Positions 27,849 to 37,591 of a DNA stretch of 64,000 nucleotides are shown here, one piece after another. Source of the stretch: Halobacteriales archaeon (GTDB lineage Archaea > Halobacteriota > Halobacteria > Halorutilales > JAHENH01); assembly GCA_018609935.1 (NCBI GenBank), contig JAHENH010000069.1, forward strand, positions 1 to 64,000, in the 5' to 3' direction. A model generated the notes under the pieces. The model ran no database searches and had not been told where the DNA came from. It saw nothing but the letters and a program-made list of their open reading frames with translations. The translations under genes were made by a program, and so were the position numbers. The first letter of the stretch is position 1. Each line of letters begins with the position of its first letter.

Positions 27849-29312
27849 TTACGTGTTGTAGTTTGGGGCTTCATCTGTTATTACAATGTCATGAGGATGG
27901 CTTTCTTTTCTTCCGGCATCTGTTATACGTATAAATTCAGCTTTTTCCCTCATTTCATATAGGTCTTTAGCTCCTACATACCCCATCCCACTTCTTACCC
28001 CTCCTACTAGTTGAGAAAGTTGTTCTTCAACACTTCCCCTATACGGTACTGCACCTTCTACTCCTTCGGGCACAAAGTCTTCTGTACGAAGATATCTATC
28101 TGAAGAACCCTCATCTTCATCAGATGTTAGTGCGCCTACACTACCCATCCCCCTATATTTTTTATATCGTTTACCTTCTACTGTTGTAGTTCTACCTGGA
28201 GCTTCATCTGTACCTGCAAGTAAAGAACCTATCATTACACAATTAGCACCTGCTCCAATCGCTTTTGCTATATCACCAGAATAACGAATTCCTCCATCCG
28301 CTATAACAGGTATATCATATTCTGAAGCTACATCTGCTACCTCTGCTATAGCAGTCATTTGTGGAACACCAGCACCAGCTACTACTCGAGTGGTACATAT
28401 ACTTCCAGGACCTACACCAACTTTTATACCATCAGCAAAAGATATTTCTTCAGCTGCTTTTTTAGTAGCTATATTTCCAACTACTATATCTATATCAGAA
28501 CTGTTTTTTATTTCTTTAGCACCCTCTATTACATTTTTATTATGTGCATGTGCTGTATCAACTACTAATACATCAGCACCTGCCTCTTCTAGCTCAAATG
28601 CAGTTTCAGGGTCAAAGGGAGAGACTGCAGCCCCAACCAATATCTCACCTTTATCGTTTCTAACAACATTTCTTTCCTCTGTCCTACGAAGTGCATTATC
28701 CATAGTTACAATACCTAAAACTGATCCATTTTCAACCACAGGAAGTCTCTCAACTCTATTTTCATGCATGATATCAAGTGCTTCCTCGGCATCTACACCC
28801 TCTTTAGCTGTAACCACTTCCTGAGTCATAACTTCAGATACATTTATTTTTCTTCCGGCTTTTTCGTTTCTACCCAAGGGACGTAGATCACGTCTACTTA
28901 TAATACCGACAAGGTCTCCATCATCAACTACGGGAAGGCCTGAAACATTTTCGTTCTCCATCAAATCAAACGCATCTTCCACGCTCTGTTTCGGAGAAGC
29001 TGTAACTACATCTCTTGTAACTAAACTGTCTTTTTCCTTTGCCTTTTTAATCTCTTCTGTCTGTGAACCAGAAGAAATATTCCTATGTATAATACCAATA
29101 CCACCCTGAATAGCCATAGTAGCAGCCATCTCAGCCTCAGTAACAGTATCCATAGCAGCACTAGAAACAGGTATCTTCAATTCAATATTTTTAGAAAATT
29201 TTCCATTAACATTGGCTTCCTCAGGCTCAACAGTAGATTCAGAAGGACTAATAAGAAGATCATCAAAGGTCAACCCAACCTTTGAATCTAGTTTATCCTT
29301 AAAGCTCCCCAT
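27849..29312 (-). CDS. guaB: Inosine-5'-monophosphate dehydrogenase
   Basis: GuaB oxidises IMP to XMP with NAD, the rate-limiting step to GMP. The TIM barrel (LTFDDLLISPSES; AAMDTVTEAEMA) is interrupted by two CBS domains (about residues 90-215). The catalytic Cys loop is VGVGPGSICTTRVVAGAG, followed by ADGGIRYSGDIAKA, GSLLAGTDEAPG and the flap YRGMGSVGAL. Length (487 aa) is normal. I prefer ATG 29312 (MGSFKDKL) over an upstream ATG at 29327. Monocistronic. Confidence 0.96.
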   Translation of the reverse strand: MGSFKDKLDSKVGLTFDDLLISPSESTVEPEEANVNGKFSKNIELKIPVSSAAMDTVTEAEMAATMAIQGGIGIIHRNISSGSQTEEIKKAKEKDSLVTRDVVTASPKQSVEDAFDLMENENVSGLPVVDDGDLVGIISRRDLRPLGRNEKAGRKINVSEVMTQEVVTAKEGVDAEEALDIMHENRVERLPVVENGSVLGIVTMDNALRRTEERNVVRNDKGEILVGAAVSPFDPETAFELEEAGADVLVVDTAHAHNKNVIEGAKEIKNSSDIDIVVGNIATKKAAEEISFADGIKVGVGPGSICTTRVVAGAGVPQMTAIAEVADVASEYDIPVIADGGIRYSGDIAKAIGAGANCVMIGSLLAGTDEAPGRTTTVEGKRYKKYRGMGSVGALTSDEDEGSSDRYLRTEDFVPEGVEGAVPYRGSVEEQLSQLVGGVRSGMGYVGAKDLYEMREKAEFIRITDAGRKESHPHDIVITDEAPNYNT

Positions 29313-29415
29313 ATTAAAATCGTGCAAGGATATCTTAAAAACCTATCGTCAAAGACCCCTCTCTGAATATTTATTTTAGAATAGAGAAGTTAAACTCACT
29401 TTTAGGGGATTTAGT

Positions 29416-30348
29416 TTACAATGTAGGAAGTTCTCTTTTTGAGAGTTCGTTTATTCGTTTTTCTGTAGCTTCTGAAAGTTCTAAGAAAGCTTCTCTTGCA
29501 TCTGTTTTTTCTTCTAAAACTATAGGTTTTCCTTCATCTGATAGCTCTCTTGTTTTTGGATTCAATGGTATTTTACCAAGTAATGGAACATCAGCCTCAT
29601 TTGCTAGTTTTTGGCCGCCTCCACTACCGAAAAGTCTATGTTTATTACCGCAGTCAGGACATACAAAACTTGACATGTTTTCAACTACTCCAGCTATCTC
29701 TGTTTTTACTTCATCAAACATCCGTACACTTTTCAGTGAGTCATCAAGGCTTAATTTCTGGGGGGTGGTAACTATTACTGCACCTGTTATTGGAACAGTC
29801 TGAGATAAGCTTAGCTGTGCATCTCCAGTACCCGGTGGTAGATCAACAACTAGAAAGTCTAGTTCTCCCCACTGAACATCTCTTAGTAGCTGTGTTATTG
29901 CCTTATGAACCATAACACCACGCCATATAGCTGGTTTTTCTCCCATAAGATAACCAAGAGACATAGCCTTAACCCCATTTTTTTCAGGTGGTATTATTTC
30001 TTCATCCTCTGTAGCCTTAGGCCTCTCCACTTCCCCCAACATTCGGGGAACGTCAGGTCCATGTATATCAGCGTCAAGTAGTCCAACAGATCCTGAAAGA
30101 GAATATGCGAGATTAACAGCAACCGTGGACTTACCGACACCTCCCTTACCACTTGAAACAGCAACCACCTTATCAACATCAGGAATCAGGTCTGCATTAT
30201 CCATAGATTCCTCGTGGCTATGTTGGCCTTCAGGTCCAGGGTCTCCCTCGGTCTCACCATGGCTTTCATCTATGTCATCTTCCTCTGTTTTACTCCCTCC
30301 ATCTGTTATTTTCTTAATTGCTTTTTTTACCTCATTTATCATTATCAT
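29416..30348 (-). CDS. apbC: Mrp/ApbC/NBP35-type Fe-S cluster carrier ATPase
   Basis: A 310-residue deviant-Walker P-loop ATPase. The motif is VSSGKGGVGKSTVAVNLAY, switch segments are LLDADIHGPDVPRMLG and VVDLPPGTGDAQLSLSQ, and the cluster-binding C-x2-C is SSFVCPDCGN (about residue 233). Such proteins carry [4Fe-4S] clusters to apo-proteins as dimers. The first 55 residues are acidic and likely disordered, and the MIP18/DUF59 domain seen in some bacterial homologues is missing. A MBL-fold gene lies immediately upstream on the same strand. Confidence 0.93.
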   Translation of the reverse strand: MIMINEVKKAIKKITDGGSKTEEDDIDESHGETEGDPGPEGQHSHEESMDNADLIPDVDKVVAVSSGKGGVGKSTVAVNLAYSLSGSVGLLDADIHGPDVPRMLGEVERPKATEDEEIIPPEKNGVKAMSLGYLMGEKPAIWRGVMVHKAITQLLRDVQWGELDFLVVDLPPGTGDAQLSLSQTVPITGAVIVTTPQKLSLDDSLKSVRMFDEVKTEIAGVVENMSSFVCPDCGNKHRLFGSGGGQKLANEADVPLLGKIPLNPKTRELSDEGKPIVLEEKTDAREAFLELSEATEKRINELSKRELPTL

Positions 30349-30360
30349 GTGATATATGCT

Positions 30361-30945
30361 CTAAGGATATTTAGGCTCCCTCATCTCAGCTCTCTCTAAA
30401 GCTTTTTCTATTATAGATCTAACATTTCCCTTAAATATTCTTCCATGGCCGGCATATAACTCTTCTATATCCCCTATATTTCTTAATAGTTTATCTATAC
30501 TTTCTATTAGTTTTTCTCTATCACATCCTTCAAGGTCTGTTCTACCAAAACTTCCCCCTGTAAAAACAGAATCATTATATACAACTATATCACCACTGAA
30601 AATTTCTTTATCACCTAACAATACTATATGGTCAGTAGCATGTCCAGGGGTATATAAAACCTTAAAGTCTTTATCCCCCATCTGTATTGTATCCCCATCA
30701 TCTAATTTATTCGCTCTAGAATAAGCAAAAACATAAAATTCCGGATTAAAAACCTCAATTATCTCATCCATTTTCTTTATATGATCGGGATGTGAATGTG
30801 TAAGAACAAAACGGTCTAATCCACCAGCTTTCTCTTTAATTTCAGCTATATCTGGTCTACCCGCATCTACTAACACATCTTCTTCCCCTAAAATAAGATA
30901 CGAATTACAAGATTCATCCGATCCTGGAAATCTTACTATATCCAT
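30361..30945 (-). CDS. MBL-fold metallohydrolase (glyoxalase II-like)
   Basis: A 194-residue compact metallo-beta-lactamase-fold protein. The metal motif LTHSHPDHIKKMDEI is followed by YTPGHATDHIVLL, FSGDIVVYND (bridging Asp) and ELYAGHGRIFKG (last His). This is the usual glyoxalase II-like arrangement, but the domain is too short to name a substrate. ATG 30945 was preferred to the TTG two codons upstream. It precedes apbC by 12 bases, so they are likely an operon. Confidence 0.85.
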   Translation of the reverse strand: MDIVRFPGSDESCNSYLILGEEDVLVDAGRPDIAEIKEKAGGLDRFVLTHSHPDHIKKMDEIIEVFNPEFYVFAYSRANKLDDGDTIQMGDKDFKVLYTPGHATDHIVLLGDKEIFSGDIVVYNDSVFTGGSFGRTDLEGCDREKLIESIDKLLRNIGDIEELYAGHGRIFKGNVRSIIEKALERAEMREPKYP

Positions 30946-31189
30946 CAACAAAAAAAGAATCTATAAAAACAAAAAATAATATGAAAATATAGATTTGCTA
31001 CTAATAATTAATTCTTTAAATGCTTAAAATTACTTTCTTATGAGGTTTTGTTAGAGTGTTTTAAAATAGTGACTTTTCATCCTATAGCCAACTTTTTTTA
31101 GAATTATAGTCTTATTAAATATAGATCTATTAAATATAGATTTGTATAGCGGAAGAAGTAAATTTTCGAGATACCTTTTTTTGTAAAGA

Positions 31190-31687
31190 ATGGTTGTGAG
31201 AAAATTTGATGGTGTGGAACCTTCGATAGCTGATTCATCCTATATAGATGAAAATGCAGTTGTTATTGGTGATGTAACGATAAAAGATAAGGCAAGTATA
31301 TGGCCAGGGGTTGTGCTTAGAGGGGACAGAGGAGGTATAACCATAGAGAAGGGAGCTAACATCCAAGATAATGCTGTATGCCATGAAGAAACTTTGATAA
31401 AAAAATATGCTACTGTTGGACATGGAGCTATAGTTCATGGATGTAAGATAGGTGTTAGGAGTTTAGTTGGTATGAACTCAATAGTCCTAGATGGCTCCAA
31501 GGTTGGAAAAGAAAGTATAATCGCTGCTGGAAGTACTGTAACGGAAAACCAAGATATACCACCTAGGTCATTGGTTGCAGGAACTCCAGCCGAAGTTAAA
31601 AAAGAAGGTATAGATAGTTCTGAATGGTTTGATGCAGGTGAAAGATATGTTGAACTATCAAGAAAATATAAAGAACAGATAGAATGA
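31190..31687 (+). CDS. Gamma-class carbonic anhydrase-like hexapeptide-repeat protein
   Basis: A 165-residue left-handed beta-helix protein. All three zinc-binding His of the gamma class are present: AVCHEETL, VGHGAIVHGCKIG (two His). The RGDRGGITIEKGANIQDNA segment matches the family's loop with Arg and Asp near the active site. The acidic loop of the Cam type is missing, so it is the CamH-like short form, in which activity is variable. The stop overlaps the ribH ATG by four bases. Confidence 0.9.
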   Translation: MVVRKFDGVEPSIADSSYIDENAVVIGDVTIKDKASIWPGVVLRGDRGGITIEKGANIQDNAVCHEETLIKKYATVGHGAIVHGCKIGVRSLVGMNSIVLDGSKVGKESIIAAGSTVTENQDIPPRSLVAGTPAEVKKEGIDSSEWFDAGERYVELSRKYKEQIE

Positions 31688-32085
31688 AGCTAGGATTAGT
31701 TGTAGCAGATTTTAATGAGGGAATAACAGAAGAAATGGAGGAAAAAGCAATGAAAGCTGCTGAAGATCTTGGAGTTGAAATAGAAAAGGTGTTTCATGTG
31801 CCTGGAACATATGATATGCCTCTAGCTGTAAAAAAGGCATGTAAGATAGAAAAAATAGATGCCGTAGTAACTATAGGTGCTGTTATAACTGGAGATACAA
31901 AACATGATGAAGTAATAACCCATGCTACAGCTAAAACACTACAAGATCTTTCTATCCAATACGAAAAACCTGTCACCCTCGGAGTCTCAGGTCCTGGTAT
32001 GACTAGAGAAGAAGCAAAAGAAAGAATAATATATGCCAAAAGAGCAATAGAATCAGCAGTAAAAACAACAAAATCACTTAAATAA
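31684..32085 (+). CDS. ribH: 6,7-dimethyl-8-ribityllumazine synthase
   Basis: A 133-residue lumazine synthase, joining 5-amino-6-ribitylaminouracil with dihydroxybutanone phosphate in riboflavin synthesis. The motifs are VVADFNEGIT, FHVPGTYDMPLAVK (substrate loop), VTIGAVITGDTKHDEVI (catalytic His and phosphate-binding residues) and VTLGVSGPG. It is short, as in archaea. It is translationally coupled to the carbonic anhydrase-like gene. No other rib gene lies nearby. Confidence 0.95.
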   Translation: MKLGLVVADFNEGITEEMEEKAMKAAEDLGVEIEKVFHVPGTYDMPLAVKKACKIEKIDAVVTIGAVITGDTKHDEVITHATAKTLQDLSIQYEKPVTLGVSGPGMTREEAKERIIYAKRAIESAVKTTKSLK

Positions 32086-32137
32086 TAAATATTACAGCAC
32101 TTTATAAACAAAGGAAGTTATAGGTGTGTAGATATAG

Positions 32138-32953
32138 ATGTTTACAGATCTTGTTAGAGTTATTGTGGTTTTGCCTATTTTTTCTTATGCCTCATATAGA
32201 GATTTAAAGGAGAGGAGGGTTGAGAGACAGGTTTGGTATCCGATAGTATTTGTGGGGTTTTGTATGATGTTGTTAGACTTTTTTCTTGGTAGGTCTGTTT
32301 TGATAGGTATTTTTAGTGTTATTCTAGGGCTTGTTTTAGGTTATGGTTTTTATTATCTGGGTGCTTTTGGTGGAGCTGATAAATATGCTTTAGTGTCTTT
32401 GGGTGTTGTTTTTCCGTTTTATCCATCTATACTTGGTTTTCCAGTCCTTGATGGTTCTTTGTTTTTGGTTTCTATTCTTGGAAATACTATATTAGTGGGT
32501 GTGTTGTATCCTTTAAAGTTGTTTTTGGAGAATATATATAATAGAGAGTTTTCGAGGTATATGTTGTTTGCTAGAAAGATGGGTGTTTCTGATCTCCAAA
32601 ATAATTATGGTAGAATTATAGAGACACCGGATGGAGGATTTAATAGTGGTTTGCTTAGTTCATGTGGTTTAGATTTAGATTTTATCAGAGACTATACAGA
32701 TTGGAAAAGTATAGAAACATTAAAGGAGATAGATGAGATGAATATAGATCTTAAAGAGTTTACTGAGAATACTGGTTGGACATCTGAGAATCTAGAAAGG
32801 GATGAAAAGTTGGTTAAAAAATTATTTAGAAAAGATGAAGTATGGGTTTCTCCTGGAATACCGTTTATAGTGCCTTTGTATATAGGTTTATTGTCTAGCT
32901 TGATTGTTGGTGATGTATTGTTGCATCTTGTTCAGACTGTTTTTGTTTTTTGA
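32138..32953 (+). CDS. Prepilin/preflagellin peptidase, A24 family
   Basis: A 271-residue membrane aspartic protease. The first catalytic Asp is in SYASYRDLKERRVERQVW just after TM1, and the second is in the GxGD-like GAFGGADKYALVSLG. Four to five TM helices precede a large soluble insertion (about residues 145-240) and a final helix PGIPFIVPLYIGLLSSL. The family removes the signal segment of archaeal type IV pilins and archaellins. The coding strand is strikingly G/T-rich at its start. No pilin genes are in this window; it leads hisI and the ATPase operon on the same strand. Confidence 0.85.
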   Translation: MFTDLVRVIVVLPIFSYASYRDLKERRVERQVWYPIVFVGFCMMLLDFFLGRSVLIGIFSVILGLVLGYGFYYLGAFGGADKYALVSLGVVFPFYPSILGFPVLDGSLFLVSILGNTILVGVLYPLKLFLENIYNREFSRYMLFARKMGVSDLQNNYGRIIETPDGGFNSGLLSSCGLDLDFIRDYTDWKSIETLKEIDEMNIDLKEFTENTGWTSENLERDEKLVKKLFRKDEVWVSPGIPFIVPLYIGLLSSLIVGDVLLHLVQTVFVF

Positions 32954-32968
32954 GGCAGAATATAGTCT

Positions 32969-33322
32969 ATGATAGATATAGATTTTGATAAGGGACTAAT
33001 ACCAGCTGTTTCTCAGGATGTGGAGACAAATAAGGTTGTTATGTTAGCATATATGAATGAGGAGGCATTTAGAAAGACGAAAAAAACCGATATAGCACAT
33101 TATTATTCTAGGTCAAGAGATGAAATCTGGAAAAAAGGGGAAACAAGTGGTAATATACAGAAAGTTAAACAGATATTGGTAGACTGTGATGCGGATTCAC
33201 TGTTATTAAAAATTGAACAGGAGGGTGGAGCTTGCCATACAGGATATTACTCCTGTTTTTATAGAACTATAGAAGGTGAAGAGGTTAGTGAAAAAGTCTT
33301 CGAGCCAGAAGAAGTATATTAA
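32969..33322 (+). CDS. hisI: Phosphoribosyl-AMP cyclohydrolase
   Basis: The 117-residue HisI domain opens the purine ring of PR-AMP in histidine synthesis. The conserved metal-binding stretch is complete: LVDCDADSLLLKIEQ and GGACHTGYYSCFYR, with Asp and Cys ligands, preceded by MLAYMNEEAF and HYYSRSRDEIWKKGE. The partner pyrophosphohydrolase hisE is a separate gene at 59205-59486. It sits 39 bases before the ATP synthase c-subunit gene. Confidence 0.96.
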   Translation: MIDIDFDKGLIPAVSQDVETNKVVMLAYMNEEAFRKTKKTDIAHYYSRSRDEIWKKGETSGNIQKVKQILVDCDADSLLLKIEQEGGACHTGYYSCFYRTIEGEEVSEKVFEPEEVY

Positions 33323-33361
33323 AATCGAAAAGCTTGTGTATATTTCAGAACTGCCGTATTC

Positions 33362-33592
33362 ATGGAACCAATACTATTACAGGAAGTGGCTCCTGCAATA
33401 CCTCCCGCAGCAGGAGCTGCATTAGCAGTAGGTCTAGCAGCTTTTGGCGCCGGAATAGCAGAACGTGGAATAGGTAGTGCTGCAGTTGGAGCAATAGCGG
33501 AAGACCCAGATCTTTTCGGAGTGGCACTTATAATGACCGTTCTCCCGGAAACACTGGTTATACTAGCACTAATTGTAGTCTTCATAGTCTAA
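33362..33592 (+). CDS. atpK: A-type ATP synthase subunit K (rotor c-ring)
   Basis: A 76-residue single-hairpin proteolipid with two TM helices. TM1 has AALAVGLAAFGAGIAERGIG and TM2 VLPETLVILALIVVFIV; Glu63 in LPETL is the ion-binding carboxylate. It forms the rotating ring in the membrane. Whether it binds H+ or Na+ cannot be settled from this sequence alone. Its last base overlaps the first base of atpE. Confidence 0.95.
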   Translation: MEPILLQEVAPAIPPAAGAALAVGLAAFGAGIAERGIGSAAVGAIAEDPDLFGVALIMTVLPETLVILALIVVFIV

Positions 33593-34170
33593 TGGGACTA
33601 GAGCAGGTAGCGGATGATGTGAAGGAAGAAGCTAGGAAGAAAGCTGAAGAAATAAAAAAAGAGGCTAGGCAGGACAAACAAGAAAAAATAGAACAAGCAG
33701 AAAAAAAAGCGGAGGAAATCATAGAAGACGCAAAACAAGAGATAGAAAAAGAAATACAGCGGATGAAAGACACCAAAAAATCTAGTGCTAGACTCGAAGC
33801 TAGACGGATAAAGTCACAAACAAAAAAGGAACTCCTAGAAGAAGTTAGAGAAGAGGCAAAACAAGAAATAAAAGCTCTAGATGATCAAAGAAAGGAACTA
33901 ACCAGAGATCTACTAAAAGACGCACTAGACCAGATTAACGACAAAGAAGTAAATATATATTCATCAACAAAAGACGAGGGCCTAATAAGGGAAATATTAG
34001 ATGATATAGAAATAGACGGTGAATATAGTGGATCCGAAAATATATTAGGTGGAGTTATAGTCGAATCAGAAGATGGAAAAATAAGAATAGACAATAGCTT
34101 TGATTCATTACTTGAAGAAATCTGGGAAAATGAACTAAAATCAATTTCATCTAAACTATTCAATGAGTGA
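33592..34170 (+). CDS. atpE: A-type ATP synthase subunit E (peripheral stalk)
   Basis: A 192-residue protein. A long charged coiled coil spans about residues 5-110 (repeated KKAEEI and KQEI), followed by a globular C-terminal domain with NILGGVIVESEDGKIRIDNSFDSLLEE, the family's hallmark. It is the outer stalk that clamps the catalytic A3B3 head. It overlaps atpK by one base and atpC by eight. Confidence 0.95.
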   Translation: MGLEQVADDVKEEARKKAEEIKKEARQDKQEKIEQAEKKAEEIIEDAKQEIEKEIQRMKDTKKSSARLEARRIKSQTKKELLEEVREEAKQEIKALDDQRKELTRDLLKDALDQINDKEVNIYSSTKDEGLIREILDDIEIDGEYSGSENILGGVIVESEDGKIRIDNSFDSLLEEIWENELKSISSKLFNE

Positions 34171-35170
34171 CGACAACTATAGTTATGTAGTTGCTCGAGT
34201 TCGTTCGAGGAAGAAGTTCCTCCTAGATGAAGATGACTACCAAAACTTAGTTCGGATGGGAACAAACGAAATAGCACGGTTCATGGAGGAAACAGAATAT
34301 GAAAAAGAAATAAACGAACTAGGAGCAAGATATTCAGGTTCAGACCTAATTGAAAGAGCACTATACAGAAATATATCAAGACATTTCAGCGACCTACTAG
34401 GATGGTGTGAAGGAGAACTAGAAGATATGGTGTCTAACTATCTCAGGAGATATGATTCATGGAATATAAAAACAGCTCTACGTGGAATATATACAGACTC
34501 CACAGATGAAGAAATAAGAAGAGACTTCATACCTGCTGGAGTAATAGATGAAAAACGACTGCTAGGACACCAAGAAATAGAAGAACTAATAGAAGAACTC
34601 TTAGACACAATATTTGGTGAACCACTAAATAATAGTTATATGGATTTCGAAGAAACAGGACTGCTTACACCACTAGAAAATGCTGTATCAAAAACATTCT
34701 ATGAAAACATAATAAAGGAACAAAAACAACAAGGCCAAGCAGAGCCAAAACAAGCATACTATGAACAGATAACGTCTGAGATAGATCTTTTAAATATAAG
34801 AAATGCTCTAAGAGCCTCTGAGTCAATACCTATAGAGGATTATTTTGTAGAAGGAGGAACACTAACAAAAGAAGAAATAAACCAAGCTATCCAGAACACA
34901 GAAGCTCTAGAAGACATACTAGTTGAATACGGAGCCGAAGATATAGCCCAAGAAATAAGAGAAACAGGCAGCCTATCAAAGTTCGATTCAAAAATGGATG
35001 AAATACTAATAGAATACGGTAGAAAAATGTCAAACAAATACCCACTCTCAATAGCACCAATATTCTCATATATCCTATCAAAAGAAAATGAAATAAAAAG
35101 AATAAGAGCAATAGCACACGGAAAAGAATACGGACTATCAACCGAAGAAATAGAAGAAATGATAACATGA
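34163..35170 (+). CDS. atpC: A-type ATP synthase subunit C
   Basis: A 335-residue all-helical funnel protein linking the rotor shaft (D/F) to the c-ring. Diagnostic segments are YVVARVRSRKKFLLDEDDY at the start, YNIR-type repeats (SWNIKTALRGIY; DLLNIRNALRA) and a C-terminal PIFSYILSKENEIKRIRAIAHGK. The family is weakly conserved but this end motif is decisive. Translationally coupled by overlaps to atpE and atpF. Confidence 0.95.
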   Translation: MSDDNYSYVVARVRSRKKFLLDEDDYQNLVRMGTNEIARFMEETEYEKEINELGARYSGSDLIERALYRNISRHFSDLLGWCEGELEDMVSNYLRRYDSWNIKTALRGIYTDSTDEEIRRDFIPAGVIDEKRLLGHQEIEELIEELLDTIFGEPLNNSYMDFEETGLLTPLENAVSKTFYENIIKEQKQQGQAEPKQAYYEQITSEIDLLNIRNALRASESIPIEDYFVEGGTLTKEEINQAIQNTEALEDILVEYGAEDIAQEIRETGSLSKFDSKMDEILIEYGRKMSNKYPLSIAPIFSYILSKENEIKRIRAIAHGKEYGLSTEEIEEMIT

Positions 35171-35475
35171 ACATAGTAGCAATAGGAAAACCAAGCTTCA
35201 TAACCGGATTTAAACTAGCAGGAGTCAAAACAAAAGAAGTAGACTGGGAACAAGACACAAAAGAAGAACTAGACCAAGAAATAACCAATCTACTAGAAAA
35301 AGACGAAGTAGGAATCATAGTTATGAAAGAAGAAAACCTAGAAAAACTCTCAAAAAGAGTTAGAAAAAAAGCCGAAAAAAGTGCCGAGCCAGTCATCGTA
35401 ACACTAGGCGGAGAAGGCGGAAGACTCAGGGAAGACATAAAACGAGCCATAGGAATAGACCTAATGGAAGAATAG
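35167..35475 (+). CDS. atpF: A-type ATP synthase subunit F
   Basis: A 102-residue rotor-shaft subunit. The Rossmann-like fold is seen in IVAIGKPSFITGFKLAGV and VGIIVMKEENLEKL, ending in the basic-acidic helix IKRAIGIDLM. It binds subunit D in the central stalk. ATGA overlap with atpC. The operon pauses here for 279 bases before atpA. Confidence 0.94.
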   Translation: MNIVAIGKPSFITGFKLAGVKTKEVDWEQDTKEELDQEITNLLEKDEVGIIVMKEENLEKLSKRVRKKAEKSAEPVIVTLGGEGGRLREDIKRAIGIDLMEE

Positions 35476-35754
35476 CCAAAAACAACTACAAAACATATTT
35501 TAAACCTCTATACAATACCGTTCTAAATTTAACCTTTTAGGCAAGAAGCCCTCCTCCTCTAATTCATCAAGGTTCAAAATACTGGAATGAATTGTCTTTT
35601 AGTATAAGAAATAAAATCATTGATATATAGAGTTTATTTATATGTCTTATTGTTGAAATCCGTATATGAGAGGTCTATGTATCGTCTCTCTGTAAAACAT
35701 AGAAGTCTTATTGCTCCCTTACAAATCCACAATTAAATAAAGTGAAAAGAAGAA
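35476..35754 (+). other. Long atpF-atpA spacer
   Basis: In most archaea atpF and atpA almost abut. Here 279 bases intervene, AT-rich with a pyrimidine tract CCCTCCTCCTCT at 35549-35560. The 3' part has a potential stem CTATGT (35675) with ACATAG (35697) just before the shared leader element. An internal promoter or processing site for atpA is likely; no gene is visible. Confidence 0.45.
35697..35742 (+). promoter_or_regulatory. Leader element copy B upstream of atpA
   Basis: Contains GTCTTATTGCTCCCTTACAA followed by ATCCACAATTAAATAA, ending about 13 bases before the atpA ATG. It shares CTCCCTTACAAA-C-ACAATTA with the nucS leader and GTCTTATT plus ATCCACAAT with the dcd leader. It could be a promoter, operator or RNA motif. 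Confidence 0.4.
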
Positions 35755-37491
35755 ATGTCAGTTGATAAAGGAACTATAACTACTGTTAGTGGTCCTGTAG
35801 CTAAAGCGAAGGATCTAGATGCACGTATGAATGATGTTGTTAGGGTGGGAGATGAAGGATTGATGGGTGAGGTTATTGAGATTGAAGAAAATATAACGAC
35901 TATACAGGTATATGAAGATACTAGTGGAGTAGCCCCACAAGAACCTGTAGAAACAACTGGTGAACCTTTAAGTGTTGATCTTGGTCCTGGGCTTTTAAAC
36001 AATATCTATGATGGTGTTCAGAGACCTCTTGAATATCTAGAAGAAGAAACTGGTGCTTTTCTAGATAGGGGGGTTGATGCTCCAGGTATAGAGCCTGATA
36101 AAAAATGGAGGTTTACACCTACAGTAGATGAGGGAGATACTATAAGTTCTGGAGATATAATTGGGACTGTTCCTGAGACTAAAAGTATAGAACATAAGGT
36201 GATGGTTCCTCCAGACAACGAGGAGGGTACAATAGAGAAAGTTAAGAAAGGTGAGTTCACAGTTACAGATCCCGTGGTAGTGTTAGAGGATGGCAGGGAG
36301 ATAACTATGAAGCAAGAATGGCCGGTTAGGAAGCATCGTCCTGTAGAAAAGGATGAAGCCCCTACTATACCATTAGTTACTGGTCAAAGAATACTTGATA
36401 CTCTCTTCCCTATAGCAAAAGGAGGTGCAGCTGCAATACCAGGTCCATTTGGTAGTGGTAAAACTGTAGCCCAACACCAGCTTGCTCAATGGTCAGATGC
36501 AGATGTTGTTATATATGTAGGATGTGGTGAAAGAGGGAATGAAATGACAGAGGTACTTGAAGACTTCCCAGAGCTTGAGGACCCAACTACAGGTAATCCG
36601 TTAATGGATAGAACATGTCTTATAGCAAATACTAGTAATATGCCTGTAGCAGCACGTGAATCCTGTGTATATACTGGTATTACATTAGCAGAATATTATA
36701 GAGATATGGGGTATGATGTAGCTTTGATGGCTGACTCCACATCTAGATGGGCTGAAGCAATGCGTGAAATAAGTTCACGGCTAGAAGAAATGCCAGGAGA
36801 AGAAGGATATCCTGCATATCTAGCAGCTGAACTTGCAGATTTCTATGAAAGAGCTGGAAGAACAAAGACTCTGGGCGGAGACGAAGGCAGTGTAAGTGTT
36901 GTAGGGGCAGTAAGTCCTCCAGGAGGTGATTTCTCTGAACCTGTAACCCAAAATACATTGAGGATTACTAAGACTTTTTGGGCTCTTGATTCGGATCTAG
37001 CCGAAAGGCGGCACTTCCCAGCTATAAACTGGGATGATTCATATTCCCTATATAAAGACAGCCTGGATCCTTACTTTAAAGAAGAAATAAGTCAAGATTG
37101 GGCAGAAAACAGACAATGGGCTACCAGTATTTTAGGTGAAGAATCAGAGCTACAAGAGATAGTGCAACTAGTAGGAAAAGACGCTCTACCTGAAGATCAA
37201 CAACTTACACTAGAGATAGCAAGGCTAGTAAGAGAAGTGTTCCTCCAACAGAATGCGTTCCATGACATTGATACTTATTGTTCTTTAGATAAACAGTATG
37301 AGATACTTAGGTTAATTAAGAAATTTGGTGAACAAGCATTTGAAGCACTAGATGAAGGTGTACCAGCTGAGGATATACAAAGTGTGGATTCAAAAGACAG
37401 ACTGTTTGATATACCAACAACAGAAGATTGGGAGGCTCTAACCGAAGAAATAGAAGAACAGATAGAAAAAGAAATAGGAGGCCTCACTTAA
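35755..37491 (+). CDS. atpA: A-type ATP synthase catalytic subunit A
   Basis: The 578-residue catalytic subunit. Walker A GPFGSGKT occupies residues 230-237 and Walker B-type segments follow ([17 protein letters not shown]). The non-homologous region between residues about 110 and 190 is present, distinguishing A from B. The glutamate base lies in GCGERGNEM. It forms the A3B3 head with AtpB in the cytosol. No intein is present at the P-loop, a known insertion site in other archaea. Confidence 0.98.
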   Translation: MSVDKGTITTVSGPVAKAKDLDARMNDVVRVGDEGLMGEVIEIEENITTIQVYEDTSGVAPQEPVETTGEPLSVDLGPGLLNNIYDGVQRPLEYLEEETGAFLDRGVDAPGIEPDKKWRFTPTVDEGDTISSGDIIGTVPETKSIEHKVMVPPDNEEGTIEKVKKGEFTVTDPVVVLEDGREITMKQEWPVRKHRPVEKDEAPTIPLVTGQRILDTLFPIAKGGAAAIPGPFGSGKTVAQHQLAQWSDADVVIYVGCGERGNEMTEVLEDFPELEDPTTGNPLMDRTCLIANTSNMPVAARESCVYTGITLAEYYRDMGYDVALMADSTSRWAEAMREISSRLEEMPGEEGYPAYLAAELADFYERAGRTKTLGGDEGSVSVVGAVSPPGGDFSEPVTQNTLRITKTFWALDSDLAERRHFPAINWDDSYSLYKDSLDPYFKEEISQDWAENRQWATSILGEESELQEIVQLVGKDALPEDQQLTLEIARLVREVFLQQNAFHDIDTYCSLDKQYEILRLIKKFGEQAFEALDEGVPAEDIQSVDSKDRLFDIPTTEDWEALTEEIEEQIEKEIGGLT

Positions 37492-37591
37492 AAACAAAAA
37501 ATATAGAGAAAATAATCTAATAGAAATATATGGTTTTATTCGTTTTAGATTTTCTCAAAGCCCTTAATAACAATCAAAACAACTTGTTGCC